The notes under the pieces were generated by a model, which did not search any database, was not told the DNA's origin, and saw only the letters and a list, made by a program, of their open reading frames with translations. The position numbers and the translations under genes are program-made. 7,320 nucleotides of DNA from an uncultured Lachnospiraceae bacterium (GTDB lineage Bacteria > Bacillota > Clostridia > Lachnospirales > Lachnospiraceae). The stretch spans positions 1-7,320 of the forward strand of contig CACWUI010000058.1 of NCBI GenBank assembly GCA_902764045.1, read 5' to 3'. Positions within the stretch are counted from its first letter, which is position 1. The number at the start of each line of letters is the position of its first letter. Positions 1 through 6,149 of the stretch are shown here, in pieces.

Positions 1-378
1 ACATATGTAGAGATAGATATTTCAAGGCAGCATATGTGGTACTATCGAAACGGAGAACTTTACATAGATACGGATGTACGTACCGGCACGGAAAGCTCAG
101 CCCAATGGACACCTACCACCGTTGGTGTGTTCAGGATCCTTGACAAGCAGCGTGACAAATATTTCCGTCAGTTCCAGCCTGTGGTACACTCCGACTACTG
201 GATGCCCTTTAACTGGCGCGGCGAAGGTATCCACGATGCCAACTGGTATTCCACCTACGGAGGCACTCTTTACAAGTACGCGGGTTCTCATGGCTGTATA
301 AATACGCCTTATTCTGTGGTTCAGAAAATGTATGAAGTGATGGATTACGGCACGCCTGTTATCGTGTACAGGTCCTGA
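1..378 (+). CDS. L,D-transpeptidase (YkuD domain), C-terminal part
   Basis: The reading frame is open from base 1 and ends at TGA 376-378, so only the last 125 residues are seen; the true start lies upstream of the window. These residues cover most of a YkuD catalytic domain. The family makes 3-3 cross-links in peptidoglycan, or attaches proteins to it, outside the cytoplasmic membrane, using a cysteine nucleophile. The signature SHGCINTP is present: catalytic Cys is residue 99 of the visible part (codon 295-297), with His97 just before it and a further conserved His (GIHDANW) at residue 78. The opening residues (YVEIDISRQHMWYY) match the usual first strand of the domain in Gram-positive enzymes, and YWMPFNW before the His is also typical. 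Any signal peptide, membrane anchor or peptidoglycan-binding domain would be in the missing N-terminal part. The gene converges with dnaE and ends 30 bp before a strong terminator. The family call is secure; substrate and subtype are not determined. Confidence 0.93.
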   Translation, partial: TYVEIDISRQHMWYYRNGELYIDTDVRTGTESSAQWTPTTVGVFRILDKQRDKYFRQFQPVVHSDYWMPFNWRGEGIHDANWYSTYGGTLYKYAGSHGCINTPYSVVQKMYEVMDYGTPVIVYRS

Positions 379-408
379 TCATAAGTTCCATTGATTTAAT
401 AGTTTTGT

Positions 409-442
409 ACAAAAAAAGATTCCCGTGGGAATCTTTTTTTGT
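409..442. terminator. Bidirectional intrinsic terminator between convergent genes
   Basis: A perfect inverted repeat has 16-bp arms (409-424 and 427-442) around the two bases GT. In RNA the core stem is GATTCC/GGAATC closing a small loop. A run of seven T follows the stem on the plus strand (434-440), and seven A precede it (411-417), which become the U-tract for transcripts on the minus strand. It therefore suits both the L,D-transpeptidase transcript arriving from the left, with its stop codon 30 bp away, and the ftsH-dnaE transcript arriving from the right, whose stop lies about 118 bp away. Confidence 0.92.
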
Positions 443-462
443 CGCATTTTCGCGTAGCTCAA

Positions 463-489
463 TCACCAACTGTGCAATTGAGTATTCAT
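463..489 (-). other. Possible 8-codon small ORF with a strong ribosome binding site
   Basis: On the minus strand a perfect AGGAGG (498-503) lies 8 nt upstream of an ATG (487-489), a textbook translation start. The frame encodes only MNTQLHSW before TGA (463-465). It sits downstream of dnaE and about 20 nt ahead of the terminator, so it would be in the 3' tail of the dnaE transcript. An imperfect hairpin with 6-bp arms (458-463 and 477-482) overlaps it. It could be a tiny peptide gene, the stump of a decayed downstream gene, or a chance match. I do not recognise the peptide and assign no function. Confidence 0.2.
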
Positions 490-507
490 TCCGATAACCT
501 CCTATAA

Positions 508-521
508 TATGTATATACATA
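508..521. repeat. 14-bp perfect AT-rich palindrome
   Basis: TATGTATATACATA reads the same on both strands. It lies between the dnaE stop codon and the AGGAGG at 498-503. Such a sequence could be an operator half-site pair, but it is made of alternating pyrimidines and purines with low complexity, and no good promoter was found around it. It is recorded as a sequence fact only; a function is not supported. Confidence 0.3.
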
Positions 522-559
522 GGCTATACCCGCAAGTAGCGAAAATCAAGATCACGTTA

Positions 560-3500
560 TCATGTCACCTCCACATTCCCTTCCCCAAGCATCATCTTAA
601 GCTCTTCCAAAACCCGGGCATTCACCTTGGTGCGCTCCTCCGGTCCCCACTTGTCCATTTTCTTTTGAGCTTCGCAATAGATGATCACAAAATCCGTGCC
701 GTTCCCGGAAAGTTCAGCCTGTGCCAGCTTTTGCTTTAAGGCTTCCTTCATTGAAAGGTAGGTCTCTTCATCCGGGAATCTTATCCAAAGTTTTTTGGGC
801 ACCGCATCAAAAGAGGCTATCTTGTCTGCAAGAAGCTTTGCATCCCCTGATGCGTCCACGCTTGCCTTGCCTGACACAAATATCTTGTTTCCTTCCCAAA
901 GGACATCCCTGTTTTGCTCATATACTGAAGGAAATACAACAACCTCCAGTGTTCCTATCACATCCTCTACCGTAACAAAAGCCATATTCTGACCCTTTTT
1001 TGTGGTGATGCATTTTACTTCTGTTATTATGCCTCCCACATTATATTTTTTACCTTCCCTGACCTTACATTCCCCGCCTTCGGTCTCCGCTTCAAAATCC
1101 GAGGATACCGCGTCGGTGCGGTTTTTCCAGAGGTTCATGTCTTCATCAAGAGGATGACCGCTTACATAGATGCCCAGGACCTCTTTTTCTCTTTCAAGAA
1201 GCTCTGCATTTGAAAATTCGTCCATATCGGGCACCGTTGAACCCGGCATGGTAAAATCTTCCTCATTTCCGCTCTGGTTCATCATATCAAATATAGATAC
1301 CTGTCCCGTTACCGAATCCTTATTTCTTTTCGATGCGGTCTCAAGCATCTCAGCGCTGCAAACGGACATTGCCCGTCTGCTCTTATCCTCAACACTGTCC
1401 AGGGCTCCGGCAAGAATAAGGTTTTCCAGGGATTTTTTATTCAGCACACCGCACATGCGGCGCACAAAATCCTCCATGGAGGTAAAATCCCCACCTTCTT
1501 TTCTTTCCCTGACAAGTTCTCCTATCACGGCATGCCCCAGACCTTTTACCGCATTTAAGGCAAGTCTTACGGTTCCGTTTTCCACGGTGAAGTTTTCGCA
1601 GGATCTGTTTATATCGGGAGGGCTTATCCTTATCCCCATCTGCCTGCAACTGTAAATATAAGCCGCCACTTTATCCGTATTATCTATGACCGAAGTCATA
1701 AGAGCCGCCATAAATTCAACGGGGTAATAGGTCTTAAGATATGCCGTCCTGTAGGCTATCACCGCATAGCAGGCAGCATGGGATTTGTTGAAAGCGTATT
1801 TTGCAAAATCCGTCATCTCATCGTAGATGCGGCCTGCCACCTCTTCGGAGATGCCCCTTTTCACACAGCCTTCCACCTCCTCCTCTTCATTGCCGTAGAT
1901 GAAGTTGTGTCTCTCCCTTTCCATCACGTCGGCCTTTTTCTTTGACATGGCGCGGCGCACCAGATCGCTCCGTCCCCAGGAATAGCCGGCTAAGTCACGG
2001 ACTATCTGCATGACCTGCTCCTGATAAACGATACATCCGTATGTAGGTTTAAGTATGGGTTCGAGCTGTGGACAGTCATAGGTCACGTTTGCAGCGTTGT
2101 TTTTCCCCTTTATATACTGGGGAATAAAGTCCATGGGACCGGGACGGTAAAGTGAGATACCCGCAATAAGGTCTTCCAGATTTCCCGGCTTTAACTCTTT
2201 CATAAAGCTTTTCATCCCGGTGCTTTCAAGTTGGAATATGCCGTCATTTTTTCCCGTGGAAATGTAATCATAAACCGCCTTGTCGTCTTCAGGCTGCTCC
2301 TCCACTTTGAAATCAGGATTGTTTTTCCTTATCATCTCTTCCGCATCACGTATAACGGTAAGCGTCCTGAGTCCCAGAAAATCCATTTTCAAAAGTCCCA
2401 GATTTTCAAGGGTAGTCATGGTAAATGCGGCAACACTCTCCCCCTCCGCTCCGATCGATACGGGGACATACTCATCTACAGGTCTGTCGCAGATAAGGAC
2501 TCCCGCGGCATGGATGGATGAGTGTCTCGGCAGCCCTTCAAGGCTCTTGGCGGTATCTATTATCTCCCTTGCCTTGGGATTGCTCTCATACACATCCCTG
2601 AAATCGGGATTTTCCTCAAGAGCTCTCTCAATGGTCATTCCTATGGCCTGGGGAACCAGCTTTGCTATCTCATTTACCTCGGCATAGGGCATCTCAAGGG
2701 CACGTCCCACGTCTTTAATGGCGGCACGGGCGGCAAGGGTCCCGAAAGTAATGATCTGGGAAACGCATTCGTGTCCATATTTTCCGATAACATAATCTAT
2801 TACCTCCTGACGTCTCTCATAGCAGAAATCCACGTCGATATCGGGCATGGATACTCTCTCGGGATTTAAAAAACGCTCAAACACAAGGGAGTATTTTACA
2901 GGGTCTATGTCCGTGATCTCAAGGCAATAAGACACTATACTCCCCGCCGCAGATCCCCTTCCGGGCCCCACTGCTATACCATGTTCTTTTGCATATCTTA
3001 TATAATCCCAAACAATAAGAAAATAGTCCACATAACCCATGTCGTGGATAACGGACAGCTCGTAGTCCATGCGCGCCCGGAGTTCTTCCGCATCATCTCT
3101 TTCAAGGAGTCTGTACCTTTTCTCAAGACCCGCCCTGCAAAGATCCTGAAGATAGTCCCATGAGGAATCATACCCTGCCGGATAATCAAACTTAGGCAGC
3201 TTGGTGACACCGAACTCTATCTCCACATTGCACCTGTCGGCGATCTTTTTGGTATTTTCCAGGACCCCGGGCACATGACCGAAAAGAACCCTCATCTCTT
3301 CTTCCGACTTCAGGAAAAACTGACCGCCCTCGTATCTCATGCGGTTTTCGTCACTTATGGTCTTGCCGGTCTGAATACAGAGCAGCACATCATGCGCCTG
3401 GGCATCTGTTGCATTTATGTAATGAACGTCATTGGTGCAGACCAGATCTATTCCTGTCTCCTCAGACATCTTTATAAGACTTTTATTTACGGCCTGTTGC

Positions 3501-4048
3501 GCCACGATACCATGGTTCTGCAGTTCAAGAAAGAAGTTTCCTTTTCCGAAGATACTCTCAAGATGAAGGGCGGCTTTTTTGCCCTCCTCATATCTTCCCG
3601 CTTCAAGCTCTCTCTGGACCTCTCCAGCAAGGCATGCGGAAAGGGCTATTATTCCCTCATGGTATTTTTCAAGCACTTCATGATCCACTCTGGGTTTGTA
3701 ATAATAGCCTTCAAGAAATCCTATGGATACTATCTTCATGAGATTGGCATATCCCGTGTTATTTTCCGCAAGCAAAATGAGGTGATTGTAGCGGCTCTCA
3801 CTAACAGTGGCCTCCTTATCAAATCTGGAGCCCGGCGCTACATACACCTCACATCCTATAACAGGCTTTATACCTTCCGCCAAAGCGGCTTTGTAGAAAT
3901 CAATGACTCCGTACATGACGCCGTGGTCGGTAATGGCAAGACTGTCAAAACCCAGTTCCTTTGCCCTTTTTACCATTTCCTGGATCTTGCCGGAGCCGTC
4001 AAGAAGGGAATATTCGGTATGAACATGTAAGTGGGTAAATCCTGCCAT
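560..4048 (-). CDS. dnaE: DNA polymerase III alpha subunit (DnaE)
   Basis: Replicative C-family DNA polymerase of 1162 residues, close to the E. coli protein in length (1160), acting at the replication fork. Domains in order: PHP domain (about 4-280) starting with HVHTEYS; palm and fingers (about 290-800); tandem helix-hairpin-helix region (about 805-880, with ALNAVKGLG at 831-839); OB fold (about 1002-1080); C-terminal domain to 1162. The catalytic aspartates are D403 and D405 in MPDIDVDFC and D556 in LKMDFLG, the same spacing as D401, D403 and D555 of E. coli. The nucleotide-binding GRGSAAGS is at 363-370. QVSIF at 916-920 fits the sliding-clamp binding consensus. The PHP metal ligands all appear present (H8, H10, D17, H42, E67, H89, C139, D207, H209), suggesting a metal-binding and possibly proofreading PHP domain. 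The start is fixed by the conserved N-terminus and by AGGA 7 nt upstream. It follows ftsH after 45 nt, probably in the same transcript. Clostridia usually also carry PolC, so this may share replication with it. The frame is intact. Confidence 0.98.
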   Translation of the reverse strand: MAGFTHLHVHTEYSLLDGSGKIQEMVKRAKELGFDSLAITDHGVMYGVIDFYKAALAEGIKPVIGCEVYVAPGSRFDKEATVSESRYNHLILLAENNTGYANLMKIVSIGFLEGYYYKPRVDHEVLEKYHEGIIALSACLAGEVQRELEAGRYEEGKKAALHLESIFGKGNFFLELQNHGIVAQQAVNKSLIKMSEETGIDLVCTNDVHYINATDAQAHDVLLCIQTGKTISDENRMRYEGGQFFLKSEEEMRVLFGHVPGVLENTKKIADRCNVEIEFGVTKLPKFDYPAGYDSSWDYLQDLCRAGLEKRYRLLERDDAEELRARMDYELSVIHDMGYVDYFLIVWDYIRYAKEHGIAVGPGRGSAAGSIVSYCLEITDIDPVKYSLVFERFLNPERVSMPDIDVDFCYERRQEVIDYVIGKYGHECVSQIITFGTLAARAAIKDVGRALEMPYAEVNEIAKLVPQAIGMTIERALEENPDFRDVYESNPKAREIIDTAKSLEGLPRHSSIHAAGVLICDRPVDEYVPVSIGAEGESVAAFTMTTLENLGLLKMDFLGLRTLTVIRDAEEMIRKNNPDFKVEEQPEDDKAVYDYISTGKNDGIFQLESTGMKSFMKELKPGNLEDLIAGISLYRPGPMDFIPQYIKGKNNAANVTYDCPQLEPILKPTYGCIVYQEQVMQIVRDLAGYSWGRSDLVRRAMSKKKADVMERERHNFIYGNEEEEVEGCVKRGISEEVAGRIYDEMTDFAKYAFNKSHAACYAVIAYRTAYLKTYYPVEFMAALMTSVIDNTDKVAAYIYSCRQMGIRISPPDINRSCENFTVENGTVRLALNAVKGLGHAVIGELVRERKEGGDFTSMEDFVRRMCGVLNKKSLENLILAGALDSVEDKSRRAMSVCSAEMLETASKRNKDSVTGQVSIFDMMNQSGNEEDFTMPGSTVPDMDEFSNAELLEREKEVLGIYVSGHPLDEDMNLWKNRTDAVSSDFEAETEGGECKVREGKKYNVGGIITEVKCITTKKGQNMAFVTVEDVIGTLEVVVFPSVYEQNRDVLWEGNKIFVSGKASVDASGDAKLLADKIASFDAVPKKLWIRFPDEETYLSMKEALKQKLAQAELSGNGTDFVIIYCEAQKKMDKWGPEERTKVNARVLEELKMMLGEGNVEVT

Positions 4049-4055
4049 AATTTTT

Positions 4056-4059
4056 TCCT
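4056..4059 (-). promoter_or_regulatory. Ribosome binding site of dnaE
   Basis: AGGA on the minus strand, 7 nt before the ATG at 4046-4048. It supports the chosen start, which puts the PHP motif HVH at residues 8-10. It is weaker than the sites of ftsH and pyrG. The 45-nt gap between ftsH and dnaE (4049-4093) contains no convincing terminator or promoter: GC-rich bases at 4081-4090 cannot form a proper loop and are not followed by a T run, so read-through from ftsH is expected. Confidence 0.7.
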
Positions 4060-4093
4060 GTCTGATATTTATTTAGAGGAGACCGGGTCCCGC

Positions 4094-5974
4094 TCAGGAT
4101 TCCGCCTTTTCCCGGTTAAGGATCTCCATAAACTCCTTACCGGTAATGGTCTCCTTTTCAAAAAGATGCGCCGCTATGGCGTCAAGCACCTTTCTGTTTT
4201 CGGTAAGGATCTGCTTTGCCTTTGCATAACATTTCTTAAGCATGTTTTTGATCTCATTATCTATCTGGGTAGACGTGGCATCGGAGCAGTTCATAACAGC
4301 CCTGCCCTCCAGGTATTTATCCTCAATGGTCTCAAGCCCCATAAGTCCGAACTCATCCGACATACCGTACTGGGTGACCATGGCCCTGGCAAGCTTTGTG
4401 GCCTGCTCTATGTCATTGGCAGCTCCCGTTGTGATCCTGTTAAACACTATCTCCTCTGCCGCTCGTCCCGCAAGAAGAGTGGTAAGCCTTGAGATCATCT
4501 CATCCTTGCTCATAAGGTACTTTTCTTCCTCCGGAACCTGCATAACATACCCCAGAGTCCCCATGGTCCTGGGCACGATGGTGATCTTTTGAACAGGCTC
4601 GGAATTCTTTGAAACGGCGGTGACGAGCGCATGCCCCACCTCATGGTAAGCCACAGTCTTCTTCTCGTCTTCGCTTAATATTCGATCCTTTTTCTCCTTA
4701 CCTGCCACCACCACCTCGACGGCTTCCCAAAGATCCTCCTGTGACACGGCCTTTCTTTTTGCCTTAACTGCTGCAATGGCCGCCTCATTTATCATATTGG
4801 CAAGGTCAGAACCTACGGCACCGCTGGTGGCAAGGGCGATCTCCTCCAGATCCACCGTATCATCAAGGCGCACATTTTTGGCGTGAACCTTTAATGTCTC
4901 AAGACGGCCTTTCAGATCCGGCTTGTCCACGATAACTCTTCTGTCAAGACGACCGGGTCTGAGCAGCGCCTTATCCAGAACCTCGGGCCTGTTGGTGGCA
5001 GCCAGGATAAACACACCCTTTGAGGAATCAAATCCGTCCATCTCCGCAAGGAGCTGGTTTAAGGTCTGCTCACGCTCGTCATTGCCGCCGAATCTGGTGT
5101 CACGGCTTTTTCCTATGGCATCGATCTCGTCAATAAAGATGATCGCCGGCGCTTTTTTCTGCGCCTCGCTGAACAGGTCACGTACCCTTGAAGCACCCAC
5201 ACCTACAAACATCTCCACAAAATCAGATCCCGCAAGGGAAAAGAAAGGTACTCCGGCTTCGCCTGCAACGGCCTTTGCAAGAAGGGTCTTACCCGTACCC
5301 GGAGGTCCCACAAGAAGGGCTCCCTTGGGAAGCTTGGCTCCTATGCTTGTGTATTTGTTCGGATGATGAAGGAAATCCACCACCTCCACAAGAGATTCCT
5401 TGGCCTCGTCCTGGCCGGCCACATCCTTAAATGTGACTCCCGTGTCTTTCTGCTCATAGATCTTGGCATTGCTCTTGCCGATACCCATAAGTCCGCCGCC
5501 TCTTCCCAGACGCCTGGACATAAAGATCATGAGCAGGAACACGATGGCAATGGGCATTATCCAGACCAGTATAAAGCTTAAAATGGAGCCGCTGTTGTCT
5601 GGTATGTAACCGTTTATGGTCACGCCCTTTGCTTTCAGCTCCGGCACCAGATCATAATCCGGCACGCTTCCCGTGTAATAGGTCTTCTTTTTGCCCGTAA
5701 GCACATTTGATGCGCTGTTATCTTCCTTCAGGGTGTAGTCAATCCTGCTTTCCTTATAGGTTACAGCCTCCACCTCATCCTTTTGCAGATGTTCGTAGAA
5801 CTCATTATAAGGAGTTTCCTGATATGAGACCCCCCTGACCGCGTTGTTCATAAGGGCAATGACTGCGATGGTCATGATCACGGCAATAACCAGCATCATG
5901 GCCGTGGCAGGCCCGCGATTGGGTCTTTTATCGCCCCCTGAACCGTTGTTGAAATTATTCTGGTCTTCGCTCAT
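4094..5974 (-). CDS. ftsH: ATP-dependent zinc metalloprotease FtsH
   Basis: Membrane-anchored AAA+ protease of 626 residues, a usual length. It assembles as a hexamer and extracts and degrades damaged membrane proteins and regulatory cytoplasmic proteins. Order seen: a polar Asn/Gly-rich N-terminal tail (1-22); first membrane helix (about 24-43); extracytoplasmic domain (about 44-129); second membrane helix (about 130-152); glycine-rich linker; AAA+ module with Walker A GPPGTGKT (223-230), pore motif FVG (256-258), Walker B IIFIDEID (278-285) and second region of homology ending in RPGRLDRR with likely arginine fingers R342 and R345; then the M41 peptidase domain with HEVGH (444-448) and the third zinc ligand D521 in GAANDIEQAT. 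All catalytic residues are intact. The start is fixed by AGAGGAG 6 nt upstream. It is the first gene of a probable ftsH-dnaE transcript and divergent from pyrG. No CIRCE or CtsR-like heat-shock operator was seen upstream by eye. Confidence 0.98.
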   Translation of the reverse strand: MSEDQNNFNNGSGGDKRPNRGPATAMMLVIAVIMTIAVIALMNNAVRGVSYQETPYNEFYEHLQKDEVEAVTYKESRIDYTLKEDNSASNVLTGKKKTYYTGSVPDYDLVPELKAKGVTINGYIPDNSGSILSFILVWIMPIAIVFLLMIFMSRRLGRGGGLMGIGKSNAKIYEQKDTGVTFKDVAGQDEAKESLVEVVDFLHHPNKYTSIGAKLPKGALLVGPPGTGKTLLAKAVAGEAGVPFFSLAGSDFVEMFVGVGASRVRDLFSEAQKKAPAIIFIDEIDAIGKSRDTRFGGNDEREQTLNQLLAEMDGFDSSKGVFILAATNRPEVLDKALLRPGRLDRRVIVDKPDLKGRLETLKVHAKNVRLDDTVDLEEIALATSGAVGSDLANMINEAAIAAVKAKRKAVSQEDLWEAVEVVVAGKEKKDRILSEDEKKTVAYHEVGHALVTAVSKNSEPVQKITIVPRTMGTLGYVMQVPEEEKYLMSKDEMISRLTTLLAGRAAEEIVFNRITTGAANDIEQATKLARAMVTQYGMSDEFGLMGLETIEDKYLEGRAVMNCSDATSTQIDNEIKNMLKKCYAKAKQILTENRKVLDAIAAHLFEKETITGKEFMEILNREKAES

Positions 5975-5980
5975 TAAAGT

Positions 5981-5987
5981 CTCCTCT
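5981..5987 (-). promoter_or_regulatory. Ribosome binding site of ftsH
   Basis: AGAGGAG on the minus strand, 6 nt before the ATG at 5972-5974. Strong site that settles the start codon. With the promoter at 6006-6034 the untranslated leader would be only about 25 nt, too short for a riboswitch or attenuator. Confidence 0.85.
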
Positions 5988-6005
5988 TAATAAAAATTAC
6001 TCTTA

Positions 6006-6034
6006 ATTATAAATGGAACGATTGGTTTTCGCAA
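6006..6034 (-). promoter_or_regulatory. Sigma-A type promoter for ftsH-dnaE
   Basis: On the minus strand: -35 TTGCGA (6029-6034, 4 of 6 consensus bases), a 17-bp spacer (6012-6028), then a perfect -10 TATAAT (6006-6011). Transcription would begin near 5999. The sequence just upstream (6035-6045) is nearly all A and T and may act as an UP-like element. Nothing comparable is seen between ftsH and dnaE, so this is the likely promoter for both. Confidence 0.8.
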
Positions 6035-6066
6035 TAATAATAAAGGTTGCTAATTATTAAAAATGT

Positions 6067-6109
6067 ATTATAACCCGTAATTGCAATGGACTCTTTCATG
6101 GGTTATAAT
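6067..6109. repeat. 10-bp perfect inverted repeat in the divergent promoter region
   Basis: ATTATAACCC (6067-6076) is exactly mirrored by GGGTTATAAT (6100-6109), with 23 bp between the arms and 33 bp, about three helical turns, between arm centres. The right arm contains the whole pyrG -10 box. The left arm holds a TATAAT facing ftsH, but without a fitting -35. The repeat lies upstream of both expected transcription starts, so it would act as DNA, perhaps as a paired operator, not as an RNA hairpin. No known regulator's consensus was recognised. Confidence 0.5.
6081..6109 (+). promoter_or_regulatory. Sigma-A type promoter for pyrG
   Basis: -35 TTGCAA (6081-6086, 4 to 5 of 6 consensus positions), a 17-bp spacer (6087-6103) and a perfect -10 TATAAT (6104-6109). 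Transcription should begin around 6114-6119, giving a leader of about 31-36 nt before the ATG at 6150. The leader is AT-rich with a 12-bp palindrome ATTTTTAAAAAT (6119-6130). It shows neither an initial run of G nor a terminator hairpin. Confidence 0.82.
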
Positions 6110-6138
6110 GATTACTTGATTTTTAAAAATAATTTTTC

Positions 6139-6144
6139 GGAGGG
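6139..6144 (+). promoter_or_regulatory. Ribosome binding site of pyrG
   Basis: GGAGGG ends 5 nt before the ATG at 6150-6152. Strong Shine-Dalgarno that confirms the start giving the N-terminus MAVKYVFVTGG, as expected for CTP synthases. Confidence 0.88.
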
Positions 6145-6149
6145 TTTTC

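Noticed and set aside
478..508. Plus-strand promoter TTGAGT...TATAAT that would run antisense into dnaE
   Set aside because: The spacer is 19 bp and the -35 is weak; the TATAAT overlaps the AGGAGG complement. Not enough for a call.
446..546. 8-bp inverted repeat ATTTTCGC / GCGAAAAT bracketing about 100 bp, like a tiny mobile element
   Set aside because: An 8-bp match in a region this short is expected by chance in roughly one case in four, no target-site duplication flanks it, and no second copy is seen in the window.
1170..1655. Open frame of 161 codons on the plus strand
   Set aside because: Mirror of dnaE codons encoding the HhH to linker region. Serine-rich low-information product without a start signal.
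3275..4030. Open frame of 251 codons on the plus strand, opposite dnaE
   Set aside because: It lies wholly antisense to the strongly conserved PHP region of dnaE, has no ribosome binding site or recognisable domain, and is explained by codon bias of the real gene.
4074..4096. GC-rich stretch after the ftsH stop as a terminator
   Set aside because: The complementary bases are separated by a single base, leaving no room for a loop, and no T run follows on the minus strand.
4031..4492. Open frame of 153 codons on the plus strand across the start of dnaE and the 3' end of ftsH
   Set aside because: Antisense to two secure genes, no family recognised, composition follows the opposite-strand codons.
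6067..6095. A second minus-strand promoter for ftsH using TATAAT at 6067-6072
   Set aside because: The base run at the -35 distance (AAGAGT) matches only 2 of 6 consensus positions and there is no extended -10. The promoter at 6006-6034 is far better.
5975..6149. Heat-shock operators (CIRCE, CtsR box) upstream of ftsH
   Set aside because: Neither the TTAGCACTC-type repeat nor the GGTCAAA direct repeat is present.
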